In this document: piece after piece, positions 1-10,797 of the stretch
Layout: every line of letters starts with the position of its first letter
Position numbering within the stretch: position 1 is the first letter of the stretch
Program-made: the position numbers and the translations under genes
Source of the DNA: Bicyclus anynana
Taxonomy: Eukaryota > Arthropoda > Insecta > Lepidoptera > Nymphalidae
Direction: 5' to 3'
Length of the DNA stretch: 64,000 nucleotides
Assembly: GCF_947172395.1 (NCBI RefSeq)
Contig: NC_069083.1
Span: 3,256,501 to 3,320,500, forward strand
The notes under the pieces: generated by a model
Database searches by the model: none
What the model was told of the DNA's origin: nothing
What the model saw: only the letters and a program-made list of their open reading frames with translations

Positions 1-1183
1 TAATTTATTGGCTTTTGGTTATGCCAAGATAGCACAATTTACTTCGCCAATGTCGCGTAGTTTAGTTTGAGTAAACGTTTTTTATACTCATTGAAGAAAC
101 TAAAGTAGTAAATTTTTTACACTTCGTATTATCCCGCGTATGATTATCGAATATACTAGCTTTATTTCAAATATATACGAAAAAGAAACATGTCATAAAG
201 AAGTTATTTTTGTAAAGTAATATAAACATGAAAGTTAACATCAGCGATTGTTAAAAGGGATTCAAAAAATCAAGCATTTTTGTACTTTTCTTTGATAACC
301 TTAAAGTTGATGAATTATTTCTATCTCAAAAATCAAATGAAGAGAAACTCTCACAAGTATCTGGTTCCTGTCTACATCCTCATTGTAACAATAGGACTAA
401 GTTGAACAAATTGACGTTTCCGTTAGCTTCGGGTTCTTTGAGGGTAATTTAATAAACATTAAATGTCTGGTCGTTTGATTATAAACTCAAATCAAGGAAT
501 CCATTTCATCATTCATTTCTAAAGTTTTTGAATTAGTATTGATTAGATAGACACTTTTTATTATATTGTAAGTCTAGTATGTCTAGTCTATGATCACGTT
601 TAAAAAAAAAAAACAAGTGATTCATCTTAACACAGAGTTACTACTCAAATAGGATCAGATGTAATTATTTATTTCTTCATGTGCCTGAAATAGTAATAAG
701 AGAAATAATTGAAAAAACTTAGTTATTGTTAATGGTTATAGATTTTTATTATTTAAGTAATGTATGCCGTGCATACCTAGCGTTTATATGTGAAGTTAAT
801 TTTACACGGTAAATCGATACGACTGTTCAAGGTTACTTCATCGATGTTCAATATAATATTACATTGATAAATATATCGACAGTAAGTATTTTGTAAATTA
901 ATGACTGTGACAAGGTGACTAATTTAGTAAAAAAGATATACGTGACGAAGCGAACCTGCACTTTGAACGATGCGCGAATATCAGCTACCTGCTTACTGCA
1001 CAAGGGTTTGATAATGTTAAGTGCGATATGACAGAAGCGATAGAGCAATGATAACTAAGATAAGTACTACAAATCAAAAGACTGAAAAGGCAATACAATC
1101 AATTGTTCGATCGTCGAAGATTACAATGATAAAAATGTGATTAACATAAAGTTAATTAGTAATACGGATTGCACATGTGACAC
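1..1183. other. AT-rich non-coding sequence
   Basis: No coding exon or recognisable repeat was found. The sequence is AT-rich, with short A runs (for example near 601-612). If the minus-strand exon at 1188-1558 is real, this is the start of the intron downstream of it. Confidence 0.5.
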
Positions 1184-1187
1184 TTAC

Positions 1188-1558
1188 GAGCACCAAGTGT
1201 TTCTGCGTGTATTATTGGATCGGACCGGCTCGGACGATGAAGATTTTTGATTGGTATCCGGTGCTAGGCTCAACTTGAAGCCCGCTATGGACTTGCGTCG
1301 TTTCGCGGCGAGGGCCCGAGACGCAAGGTCGGCGTCGTGCACGTGGTCCGGCATGGCGGCGGGGTGCGAACAGGTCTTCAGGTGCGCCTGCGCCGTCGCC
1401 ACCTGCAGCAGCTTGCTGGACAGACTGCGCCGCCCCAGGGCCTCACAGGTCGCACACCGTCTGTCCTCCATCGAGGGCCTCGTGTGTCCGACGCGGCCAC
1501 GCCGTTTGCACTGAGCGCGTATTGTTCCTAGCGGACGTGGTAGCTTAACTGATGTCAT
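1188..1558 (-). CDS. Candidate 5' coding exon C, unknown protein
   Basis: This reading frame opens at ATG 1558 and runs 123 codons plus two bases to a strong donor (C|GTAAGTG) at 1188/1187, where the unspliced frame meets a stop at once. Internal ATGs at about residues 30 and 69 are alternative starts. The middle is GC-rich with many G/C third positions, unlike the AT-rich surroundings. The peptide has a Cys-rich patch (RRCATC), a Leu/Ala/Gln stretch, a basic RRKS site of protein-kinase-A type, a serine run and the ending TRRNTWC. No hydrophobic segment is seen. No domain is recognised with certainty. The end recalls the RRHSW ending of the mammalian PDE4D3 first exon, which is very weak evidence. 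The donor leaves two bases (TC), the same phase as the exons at 4513 and 18930. It is probably an alternative first exon. I saw no polypyrimidine-AG acceptor before it. Confidence 0.55.
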
Positions 1559-1935
1559 CCGATGTGCGACACGCGCGCGGCCGGCTCGCGCTCGTTACTC
1601 ATAAAATTCAAGACTGCGTTCTTGGGAGGCGGCAAAACCGATCGATGCACGACCGAAATAGGCTTAATGCGATAATAGGAGCGCGATAAGGTGTACACGC
1701 GAATCGGTATATTGACCTGAATGGTGAGGCATGAGCACGGCTTCGGGGCGACCTCGGCGGGCGGCCATGCGCGGGCGTCTCGGTACGGACGACTGCGGTC
1801 ACCACTACAAAGCACCCCCGCCGCCCGGCGTAATCCGAACGAACGCGAAGATATCGATGTTTGTGGTGAATGATGTGACGAGCGGCCAGCGGCTCCCAGC
1901 GTGCGAGCGTCACGCTATAACGCGATCCTAGCATC
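1559..1935 (-). promoter_or_regulatory. CpG-rich flank, likely promoter/5'UTR of exon C
   Basis: About 375 bases directly upstream (minus strand) of the exon are rich in CG dinucleotides in a window that is otherwise AT-rich. Long frames are open on both strands here, but they overlap one another and look like a base-composition effect. The position suits a promoter plus 5'UTR. No convincing TATA box or initiator was found. Confidence 0.4.
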
Positions 1936-4512
1936 GCATTCGCATTCCGTTGGATTTCATCCAGGTAACTAATACATATAAATTATTAATTCTTTCAATG
2001 TTTGCTTCGCTTCAAATGAAAACAGAAAGTTGGTGATTCTATTACTTCACATACTTTTCCTAACGTAATCAAAGTGAAGATATTAAATTAAAGCGCAAAG
2101 TTTATAAAAATATTTAGAACAAGGTTACCATTATGTCATTTTAGTGTTCACATCAACGTCTGTATATTATTTCTATCATCAACTGGTACTAGGTAACCGT
2201 TAATTGATTAATGTATCAATATATTATGATCAAATATTTCACGACAGTTTTTAGGACATGCCCCGTCAATCAAGTAAGATGCCATCCCGATTGTGGCGTG
2301 GTTAGAGCTTGAACAACAAAATTTTGGCGATGATTCAGTTAAGACACGCCTATTTCTTTCTGGTGTTGGCAACAGGTGAAATTTTAATTGACAAGCCGTG
2401 TTAACATACATGACGAGAAAAACAAAATTAATAATGATTTTTATAAAAACAAATAATGCTCTTGTAAACAAATAAGCGAAGAGGTGAAAGACGAATCAGT
2501 CTTATTTTAGCGACTGCAAATGATGTAGTTATTACAGAAATTAAATTAAATTTTGTGATGGTAAATAATAAAGTCATTTATGGTAACGTTCAACTTATAT
2601 CCTTATTAGTAGAACGTTACCATTAAAGACTATATGTAAATTAGTTTAACTTGACGCATACACACGATCACAGATTGTGTTTATGTAATGTATGAAACGC
2701 ATAACTTGACGTGTAAACTCGAATATTAAAGATCAAAGTTTAAGTTCTAGCAAAGGGTTGGGTTAAAGATATATGAATAAAAATAATAAAAAATATATCG
2801 CTTTATACATGGTTTGACCCTTGAAACCTGCTACGCTAAAAAATATAAAAAACATAAAATTTGCAGTAAATTAAATGTTTACATTTAATAAAAATATGAA
2901 AGCTAAGCATAGCAGAATAGACAACGAAACTGTCTAATTTTTAAAAATTACATCCTCAGTATTTTTGTTTCGGCCTTTATTGCACACAATGATGGATTTA
3001 AGAGTACGTGCCGGGGAAGTAAGTTCGTTCCATATCTTGCTGGACGAAAACTTGAAAGCCCTAAACGCGGAAGTAGTTATGAACTGTTTCAGTCTACACT
3101 ATGGAAAAGTAACAAATTCTCAAGTAACACATTGCCAGTCTATAAAAACAATACATTGAAAGGTTGCAATCGAATCAATACTAATATCAGTATTATGTAT
3201 GGTATTAACTAGTTCTAAAGCTCATCATAGTGAAATAATCCTTCGTCCTTTATTTATAGTGACTTATTCATTATCAAACATTTAACTTTTTCTCTCATCT
3301 GTCGAGCGAGTCATCGCCCTGGGGAGTCCCTCAGGCATATAGTGTCCGGGTGTTCTCACCTTGCTAACGGCTTAATACTTGCACAGACATAATCAAGTAG
3401 CCAAGATAATCCACCAACAGCTTACTCTTCAGTATGGTCTTATTGATTCTGAGATGCCTTACTATAGTACGACCCAGCGTCAGTTCTTGAAAATTGCAGT
3501 GCATTGTTCTACTGCTCTAATAAATAACATTTAGTTATTCTTATAGTGCTTATTTTCAGCAAATACCTATTATCATAGCATGGAATTACTGCGAATTTCA
3601 CTGGCGAGCTTTTGATAATGAAATTCATCTTAACGACCGGCAATTGTTTACAAAACAGTTTTGTAAAAATGTTCTACAATTTGTTTATGTCCATCAACTG
3701 CCAAAATTTCTCAATCACGAAAAGCTTCGATTTCGTTGACAAAGCGACTCACTTTACACGCATTTTGTAATAAAGTGGTATCAGTTTGCAATTAGGTTGA
3801 GTATCAAGAAACTTCTGTACGTCAATGGATTACATTGCTCGATACAAATTAACAGTCGACCGTTCGGTCCACAGTCGCCTTGAGTGCACGTGTCTAAAAG
3901 TTTTAATTATCTGTTAACTTGTGATATTGATTGTACTCGTAGTATCGTGTTATTATAGTTTAATTAGAGTTTATTAAGGCTTGTGGTTGCGAGGGAGCGG
4001 CGATGGGCGCTTCACGGGTTACCTTGAGACATGACTGTTAAAGCCTTTCTTTTAACCGCGGGGTTACGAAATACCGTGTACTCGATCTTCACGAAAAGAT
4101 CTTTGTGTACAATTTTTTTATATATTTTTTCGTGTAAAATATGTTAGTAGTGTGTAGGTACATTAAATTACCAAAGAATAAACTGCCATTCGTCAACTGA
4201 ATACTAAACTAAAATTACTTCGAATTAATGAATTTGTAATACACTTATCAAAATACGAATTTCGGATGGCTTGTGATTTGATGACTGAAACTCTAGAGTT
4301 TTAAATACGAGTATATCCACATAAATGGCAGGAACACGTAAGTTAAATATGCGCAACAAAATTTTTTGATTGTATTTGTCTTTTACTTTGCCGTATGCTT
4401 ACCCTTGTGGGAAACCCTGTGATCTCTACTATTTTCATAATACGCGCATAAATTAAAGAAGAAATATACTTGTAGTTTACTCAATTTCCAAGTCACAACC
4501 GACAACACTAAC
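1936..4512. other. Intron-like AT-rich sequence, no gene seen
   Basis: Only short, compositionally random frames occur. There is no recognised mobile element. If exons B (4513) and C (1188) belong to one gene, this is the intron or spacer between them. Confidence 0.45.
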
Positions 4513-4673
4513 CTGTCCAGCACAATGCTCATGTGTCTATGAAGGTTTGTTTTGAGGTCTTTCCGCGAGTACAGCGGTTGGGCGGGCGGCTGGGCGGGGG
4601 GCTGGGCGGGCGGTCCCGGGGGGGCCCGCTTGCCGATCACCCCCCGCAGCTCGGCCATCAGCTTCTGCACCAT
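4513..4673 (-). CDS. Candidate 5' coding exon B, Pro/Gln-rich
   Basis: ATG 4673 opens 53 codons plus two bases, ending at donor ACAG|GTTAGT (4513/4512). The peptide starts MVQKLMAELRGVIGKR, followed by a PPAQ-type Pro/Gln/Ala repeat at about residues 17-32 and then a polar, basic end around LKTNLHRHMSIVLD. The proline-rich part is encoded by very GC-rich repeats. The frame stays open upstream to about 4706, where a weak TAG acceptor could make this an internal exon in phase with the exon at 18930. The lack of a good pyrimidine tract, the CpG-rich flank and a perfect CRE at 4788 favour a separate first exon. The donor phase (two bases, AG) matches exons A and C. The protein family was not recognised. 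Confidence 0.5.
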
Positions 4674-5060
4674 GCGGACGCGTGCTGTCACCGTCGCGCG
4701 ACGCAAACTAGTGTTGTGTTGTGACAGCGAGATCCCTCAATCAATCGCCTTGCCAAGAAGCATTGGCGCGGCGGTTGCATCGCCACCTGACGTCACTGTT
4801 GCGGTGAACGTGACCACTGGCGTGCATTATGCTTTTGACTAGGGTAAGCACCGGTGGGCTGGAATGCCAGTGATACTAAATGGAAATTCTTATTAAGTAT
4901 AAGGGGTACGCGTTAATGGCGACACGGGCGTGTACGCAGGGCGCGTGTGCCGCACTGCTAGTATGTAGTAACTAGTAGTTCCGACTCTGACCTCGCCGTT
5001 TTATATTTAAGTGCCCGTTGAGTGCACAAAGCGGTGTGTACGAGAGGGCGAATTTCGCGT
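4674..5060 (-). promoter_or_regulatory. GC-rich flank upstream of exon B
   Basis: This minus-strand upstream flank is enriched in CG, including CGCG-rich stretches near 4690-4700 and 4920-4955. It carries a perfect CRE palindrome (separate entry). It is read as a promoter/5'UTR candidate from position and composition only. Confidence 0.35.
4788..4795. promoter_or_regulatory. Perfect CRE palindrome TGACGTCA
   Basis: The eight-base consensus for CREB/ATF factors lies about 115 bases upstream of the ATG of exon B. Function is inferred from the motif and its place in a GC-rich flank. Confidence 0.4.
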
Positions 5061-6544
5061 TTATATTTAGGCGGCAATGAAGATCGCGCATGTGCGAAGT
5101 TTGATTAAAAAAACCGAGATACATAGTCGTTTATGATCTTGGCAGCTTCAATTAAGGCAGATAAAACAGACCGTAAAACAAACAAGGTAATTATTCTTTT
5201 GTTTGGTGAGAAATAACGCTCGATTACGATGCAGCTATGGAATAGCATCTAAAGACAGTAAATATCTAAGCGGTAATAAAAGATATAAAGATTCCCTTCT
5301 TCATCTTGAACGATTAAATAAATAAAATAATTATTGGTGAGATATAATGCTTTTGCGATGCAATTATGGACCGCAGACAAGACTTAATCTCTAAATCGGC
5401 AGGTGGTACTAATTTGTCAATAAAAGGTTAAGGTAAAAGCAGTAAAACTTCATCTTAAAAATATAGATTACGAACCGAGAAATGAATCTGGAACCTGCCA
5501 GTCAAAGGTCAATATTGCCGTTGATTAATGTCCCTTGTTTGCAAATAACGAGCATTAAAATGTAGGTCAGTGAGCTGCAGCGCGACACAATGGTAATGAC
5601 AAAAAACAGGTCATCCACGCGCCGACTGTAGAGAACAAGAATTGAATTCAAAATGGGTCACTCTCCGTAGTCCGTTTCTAAATCGGATCAAGGCCAATGC
5701 ATGTGGAAATTGCAAGGAACACTGTTTATAAACTAATTTTAACACTTCAGAAGTTAGCCGACGTCATTGGAGAATAATAAGATTGAAACTGTTTTACAGA
5801 TACACAGGTCGGTACAGCAGTCTAAAACTTTATATATTTTTTTTCAAATATAGGTTATAAACAAAGAATTAAAAGCGATGCCTTTTTTTATCTTTTTTTC
5901 GTGTTAAGTGCCAATGGCTCCCTGTGGGACCACTACGGCGACACCGAGGGGTTTGGGCGAGCGCAGAAGCATCGCCTGATGAGACCCGAAGGCTGAAATA
6001 AAGATAGAGGACGGAACGACTCTCTAAGGGGGTCTCCTATGTCTCATAGGAGTCTCAGCGATGACCTATATTTGCTCTTAGCTTAATCTAATCCTCCGAT
6101 TAACGTCCTTGTAATTTCTTTGTCTTGACAGTTAGAAAGACAAAAGAAAATTATACCGGGATTACGTTCTTCAGGGCCCAAAATGTAGCTAAATTATAAA
6201 ATACTATCAACAGTTTAGACATGAAAACAAGACGTATGCCATATGTATGTATGCAATATGCAGACAAAGTGTACCTATCTACTGTTCACTAAATTACAAT
6301 CCATTGCGGGAGATGTATCAAGGACGTGGCATAATCGAAGATCTTTAAAAAATCCTTTTTAAACAAAATAAGTAAGAAACCCAAAATCAGTCTGTTGTAA
6401 ATGAACAAAAACAAAAACAAAAGCTAGTGTAAGTGCTTCTAACCGATCCTACTCTTTCTTTATGAGAAGGAGAATAACCAGAAACAACAGCACAATAAAC
6501 TAAAAACATAAAGCCGTAGTAGCATTTAAAATAATCGACTTTGA
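5061..6544. other. Intron-like sequence with an unclassified GC-richer patch
   Basis: Mostly AT-rich. At 5883-6060 a GC-richer stretch, ending in a short inverted repeat of the CTCCTATG / CATAGGAG type (near 6033-6053), looks like an old repeat fragment but could not be classified. At about 5190-5460 a weakly conserved tandem similarity is seen (two versions of a GGTGAGA-ATAA segment followed by AAGATGAA-like text). Confidence 0.3.
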
Positions 6545-6840
6545 ACGTGAATTGTATGCTGTCGGTTCACGGAGAGGTGGAAATAGCGCCACCACCTGAC
6601 ACGCAGGAAGTGCGTCCGAGCGCGCAGCGGCGGCGGCGGTGGTAATAATAAATTGAGATCGAGTGAAAAATGTTTCACAAATTCAATACGAACGTTCTCT
6701 ATAGACTGCGAGCCTGTTATGGCTATAGCAGTGCCGCCTTTTCCGCGCCCTGTGCGAGCTTCTATAACTGCGCCCTATTTAAGTAGACCCTTTGCCTATC
6801 ATACCACTGTCAGTCACTAAAACTCAAACGCAGGTTCACT
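6545..6840 (+). promoter_or_regulatory. Possible core promoter in a GC-richer patch
   Basis: A GC-rich block containing a run of CGG units (6625-6642) precedes TATTTAAG at 6777-6784 and an arthropod-type initiator (TCAGTC around A812) about 35 bases further on. The spacing is slightly long. No convincing ORF follows, so this is a weak call. Confidence 0.2.
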
Positions 6841-7117
6841 ACTGGAAATGTGTTGCCCATTCTGATGCTTAATTCTGTCTATTCTTGCGCCCCCGAGAGT
6901 CTACGCCGTGTGCCTGGGCACCGGTGGCACCGCCCTATTTACGCCACTGGCTATAGCTATTGTGATTTTATAAACGTTGAAAGTTTATTTATGCTTTCAT
7001 CCTATGTAGACAACTATAGCTTGGACCATGGGTTTAGGAATTAGATTCTTTCAAAGGTCAATATCATAAATAGTATAAATCACATGTTCTTCGGGTTAAT
7101 CTATACTAACATCATAA

Positions 7118-7302
7118 TCTATACTAATATTATAAGAGTTTGTTTGATTGAATGCGTTAATCTCAGGAACTAATGGTCCAATTTGAAAAATTCGTTCAGT
7201 GTTAGATATCCCATTTATCGAGGAAACATATAAACTATATATTATTCCAGTATTCCTACGGGAACTTAAACCACGCGGGTGAAACCGCGAGGCATTAGCT
7301 AG
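7118..7302 (+). mobile_element. Helitron, non-autonomous, Lep1-like
   Basis: It starts TCTATACTAATATTATAA and ends CACGCGGGTGAAACCGCG (a hairpin) followed by CTAG, with no terminal inverted repeats. The TC start, the 3' hairpin and the CTRR end are Helitron hallmarks. The interior (CCCATTTATCGAGGAA, GGTGAAACCGCG) is shared with copies at 23800, 31076, 58079 and 61071. This copy has a partial repeat of its own 5' end just upstream (7100-7110). The Lep1 name is from knowledge of lepidopteran elements. Confidence 0.75.
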
Positions 7303-7562
7303 TATTCTTATAGAATGGACGAAGGGCAGCCTCACAATCTTACTAAATGTTTACAAGATTAAAATAAAACAAATTCAAAATTTATTTATTTCAACTAAAT
7401 GAAAATGTGACTCATGCGGGTAAATCACGGACCTTATATTCTTTGGATAGCTATAGAAGTGTTCAATGAATAGAAGCTACAGACCTCTTCAACGCATGAA
7501 TTAACAATTGCACATGCAGGGGGACGACCGGTCGATGACGTTGGCACGCGTGAACGCCAAAC

Positions 7563-7805
7563 TGATTCATACGTATAATAACACAGATAACATTTAGGGT
7601 AAATTTTCCCCATTCCATTAAGTAACAATGTCAATCTTTGCGTTTAATTAGATCAAGTTTATGTAATGGTCATTTAAAATTATGTACAGATTCATACGAA
7701 TGACATAGATAATATTAAGAGTAAATTTTCCCCATTCCATTAAGCAACAATGTCAATCTTTGTGTGTTATTAGATCAAGTTTATGTAATGATTATTTTAA
7801 TATAG
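7563..7805. repeat. Two-copy tandem duplication, 125-bp unit
   Basis: The segment from GATTCATACG through GTAAATTTTCCCCATTCCAT to GATCAAGTTTATGTAATG occurs twice in direct order, offset 125 bases (7564 and 7689). The copies differ at scattered positions, so the duplication is not recent. Confidence 0.8.
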
Positions 7806-9120
7806 TAATTATATAACATATTTTGAGTGCACTCATGGCAACTGGCACGGTGAAACGTGTCCCAAATTTCATCAAGAAATATGAATAGTAAGATATTTGT
7901 CTATGATAGCTCGACTGATTAACTTGAACATTAAAAGAGTATTGCAATAATTATTTTAAATAGACAAAACTCCAGATACACAGCAACGCTAAGAAGTTGT
8001 CGTTCTACTAATAATTATGTTGCAATAAATACTTCTGGCTGTTTGGTTTTTGTTAAAGACACGAATAGATGTTAAAAAATAGGTGTAAGTAAAGTACTTA
8101 AAACCTAAAAAACTAAAAAAAAAGAGAAAAAGAAAAGAGCTTTCTCTTGTCGAAAATGAGAATATCATGATTATCGGAACGTAATCAAAACCAAAGGAGA
8201 CTAACGCTTCCGTCCATATAATAACAGTTGGGAGGAAGTCAATGCAATTTCCGGGAGACTTAGGAGTTAAGAATCGTAGCAAATCTTGAAAGGCGTTCAA
8301 GATAAGTAACAGGTAGTCGGTAATCATTCTTAAACTTCAAAGATTTATCTCGTAATATGCTTATTTCCTATATCGCACAAATCGATACTGTACATTTATC
8401 TATAGTACGACGGTGTTCTATATAATCCCACAGTTGTCTCCAATATATCTTTATTAAGAACTGGTTCAAGTGTGAAGGAAATTTATTCTGCAATATGTAA
8501 TAAACCAATGATTTATAGTAAGATCGATCAATATAAAATTAAAATTACATATAATATTTAGTGGCTTTGGTAATTTAGTTAATTGGCTCATTAAATAATT
8601 GGTAATAACATAATGGCGAGAGTTTAAGTATTTGGAAAGTAAAATTGGAATAACTTCCTACATTGAAAGTTAATATTTTGAATTACTTGGCAACAACAGT
8701 TTAAATTACGTTTAAAGCTTTACGTACACCACCTGCCGGTCGCGTAATTAAATAGCTGCAGGAAGTTGAAGGGGGTAAGTAGTTTAATTTTTAATTGAAT
8801 GACTAGGTACGGAGCGGTTAACTCAGCAGTATTAAAGGTAAAGTAGATTACTAAATGTAAACTATGTAATTTGGCATCTGGAATATGAGGATATAAAGTT
8901 ATGGAATGCTGGGTACTGATTACGTGATAAATTTTCCATGAACTCTATGATGTCATATCTACTATGTCAAGTATTATATTATAGTCATCAATATTATCCA
9001 TATTTTGATATAGAATCTGATATATTTTGTTGTTGTACAATCTAGCTTTCACATAATACTCACTAACAAAGAAACAGGCATTTTTAATACCTATAGGTAT
9101 CTATGAGAATATAAAACTAG
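7806..9120. other. AT-rich non-coding sequence
   Basis: No coding feature or recognised mobile element was found. Confidence 0.4.
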
Positions 9121-9128
9121 CAATCGGG

Positions 9129-9473
9129 TTGAGGACGCGGAAGCGTGACCCAGTTATATGGAAGCAGAGGCCGAGCTTACAAATTAAGTTCGTACACAAC
9201 TTACAGACGGTGTTTCAGTCGGTCCTCCAGGGCAATTCGGTGATGCACACTGTATTACACAGCAAACTGAAGTTATTGGAGGCACTTATTATCACTTTCT
9301 CGTTGTTTTGTGCAGGGGAACGACGTGAAAACGCGTCTTTCGTCATCGGGGTCCGTTTACACACTGAGGCACTGAGTGCGCGCGTCCCTATTCCCATTTT
9401 CCGTCCTTGCGTGAATGGGGCGGTATGGGGTGGCGCTTTAGCTGGTGGCGACGTCAATCAATATGCGAGATGA
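9129..9473 (+). other. Island with an open frame and an acceptor-like site
   Basis: A GC-richer island in AT-rich DNA keeps a plus-strand frame open for 114 codons, though its first codon is not ATG. An in-frame ATG at 9243 would give about 76 residues with a signal-peptide-like stretch (LLEALIITFSLFCAG). A good acceptor sequence (pyrimidine-rich, GTTTTGTGCAG) ends at 9315 inside the frame. No matching donor or recognisable protein family was found. It may be a lineage-specific exon, a conserved non-coding element or chance. Confidence 0.2.
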
Positions 9474-9479
9474 GATGCC

Positions 9480-10088
9480 GGGGCTAATCATCATGGGTGA
9501 CGGGTGATTGCTCGGACAATTTTGTGAATTAATTATTATCAGCTTTTAGATGGAATATTTTGAGTTGTTCTAACAAGAAAAGAAACAGAATGAAGAACAT
9601 TTTTTAATAATTTTAATATTTTTTACGATTTTGATACAAATTATTTTTTTAATAAATAAATAGTGTTATCTGCTAACGCTAAATGTCTACATGGTCAATT
9701 ACCTTGATTAGTCAACGTTAAATAATTGGATGATTGAAAAGGTGGTCGGTTTCGGATCCCAATTTGATCTTTGTCTGTCTATCTACTAGAAAAACAAATT
9801 AAGCAGCGGCTTTTTCCCTCCAATTATTGCTGAAATGTGACTTATTTACTACTTAACCCCCCTTCAAGCAAAACAAAGAGCCGTGCTACTGATAGCCGGA
9901 GATGAAATACGAGTCAAAGTACCGTAAAAGCAACACAGTCAGGACGGGTCCTAAATCTCGAAATTATGAAACGAGCACAAACTTTTGCAACCGGCCGTGT
10001 GTGTATAATTTTCTCACACTGAATGGTTCACCGGCCGCGATAAGAATATTATAAGGCAAAATTTATGGATTAGGAAGGAGTTGCAAAA
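9480..10088. other. Non-coding sequence
   Basis: Nothing recognised except that GC content rises slightly toward the palindrome that follows. Confidence 0.35.
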
Positions 10089-10134
10089 GTGCGGCGTGCA
10101 TCAAATATAAAGTTATATTTGATGCACGCCGCAC
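10089..10134. repeat. Perfect 46-base palindrome
   Basis: Two exactly complementary 22-base arms (beginning GTGCGGCGTGCATC) are separated by only AG. No other copy is seen in the window. It could extrude as a cruciform or form a near-loopless RNA hairpin. Confidence 0.95.
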
Positions 10135-10487
10135 CCGTTCATAATAACTCGCAACATATAGAAACTATCCTAAATATTGCTTTAATAAATATAAATAAAT
10201 AAGCCTATTTAATGCGCTAATATGTTGCAGGGCATGTGTTTTCTGACACCAAATACCAAACTTTGATTTTTTATGGGTTGATTTTGCGTAATTTAGACGT
10301 TCCTATGGCCACTATACAGAAGAAGCTCTATAATAAACACTAAATTGCAACGTAGAAGATACGTACGAAGTAAGTAAACCAAATCAAGTCATAATGCACA
10401 AATTTGACAAAATGGTACCCTTATTGTTTCATGGTACAGGTACATTACAATATTATCATCAAAAAAGTCGAAAGTACCCGTTGAATG

Positions 10488-10789
10488 CAATGATAATTTT
10501 ATACTATAGATCAGTCATGTCCCCACAAAATCACCGCAAAAAGTGATCTAAATAATAGGCTACAAAACTGAGCGCACACATGCACAATTTTGTCTTTAAT
10601 ACAATTATTTATTTATGTATACATAGTTTTTACACTTACTGAACACACAAATCAACATTGCAGACGATATTTAGTATTATTTGTTTTAATAACGTTCGTT
10701 GTTGACAACAACTAGCATTGAGATGTGGAAATTTCCTCTTTTGAGCGCCTCATTTTTCATGACACATCTAACAGTATTTAACATCATTG
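10488..10789 (+). mobile_element. hAT-like MITE, copy 1 (302 bp)
   Basis: Termini CAATGATAAT and ATCATTG are inverted relative to each other. The element is flanked by a perfect 8-bp target duplication, GTTGAATG (10480-10487 and 10790-10797). It has no coding capacity. A second copy lies at 27280-27594 in the same orientation. An 8-bp duplication with a CA terminus fits the hAT superfamily. Confidence 0.8.
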
Positions 10790-10797
10790 GTTGAATG

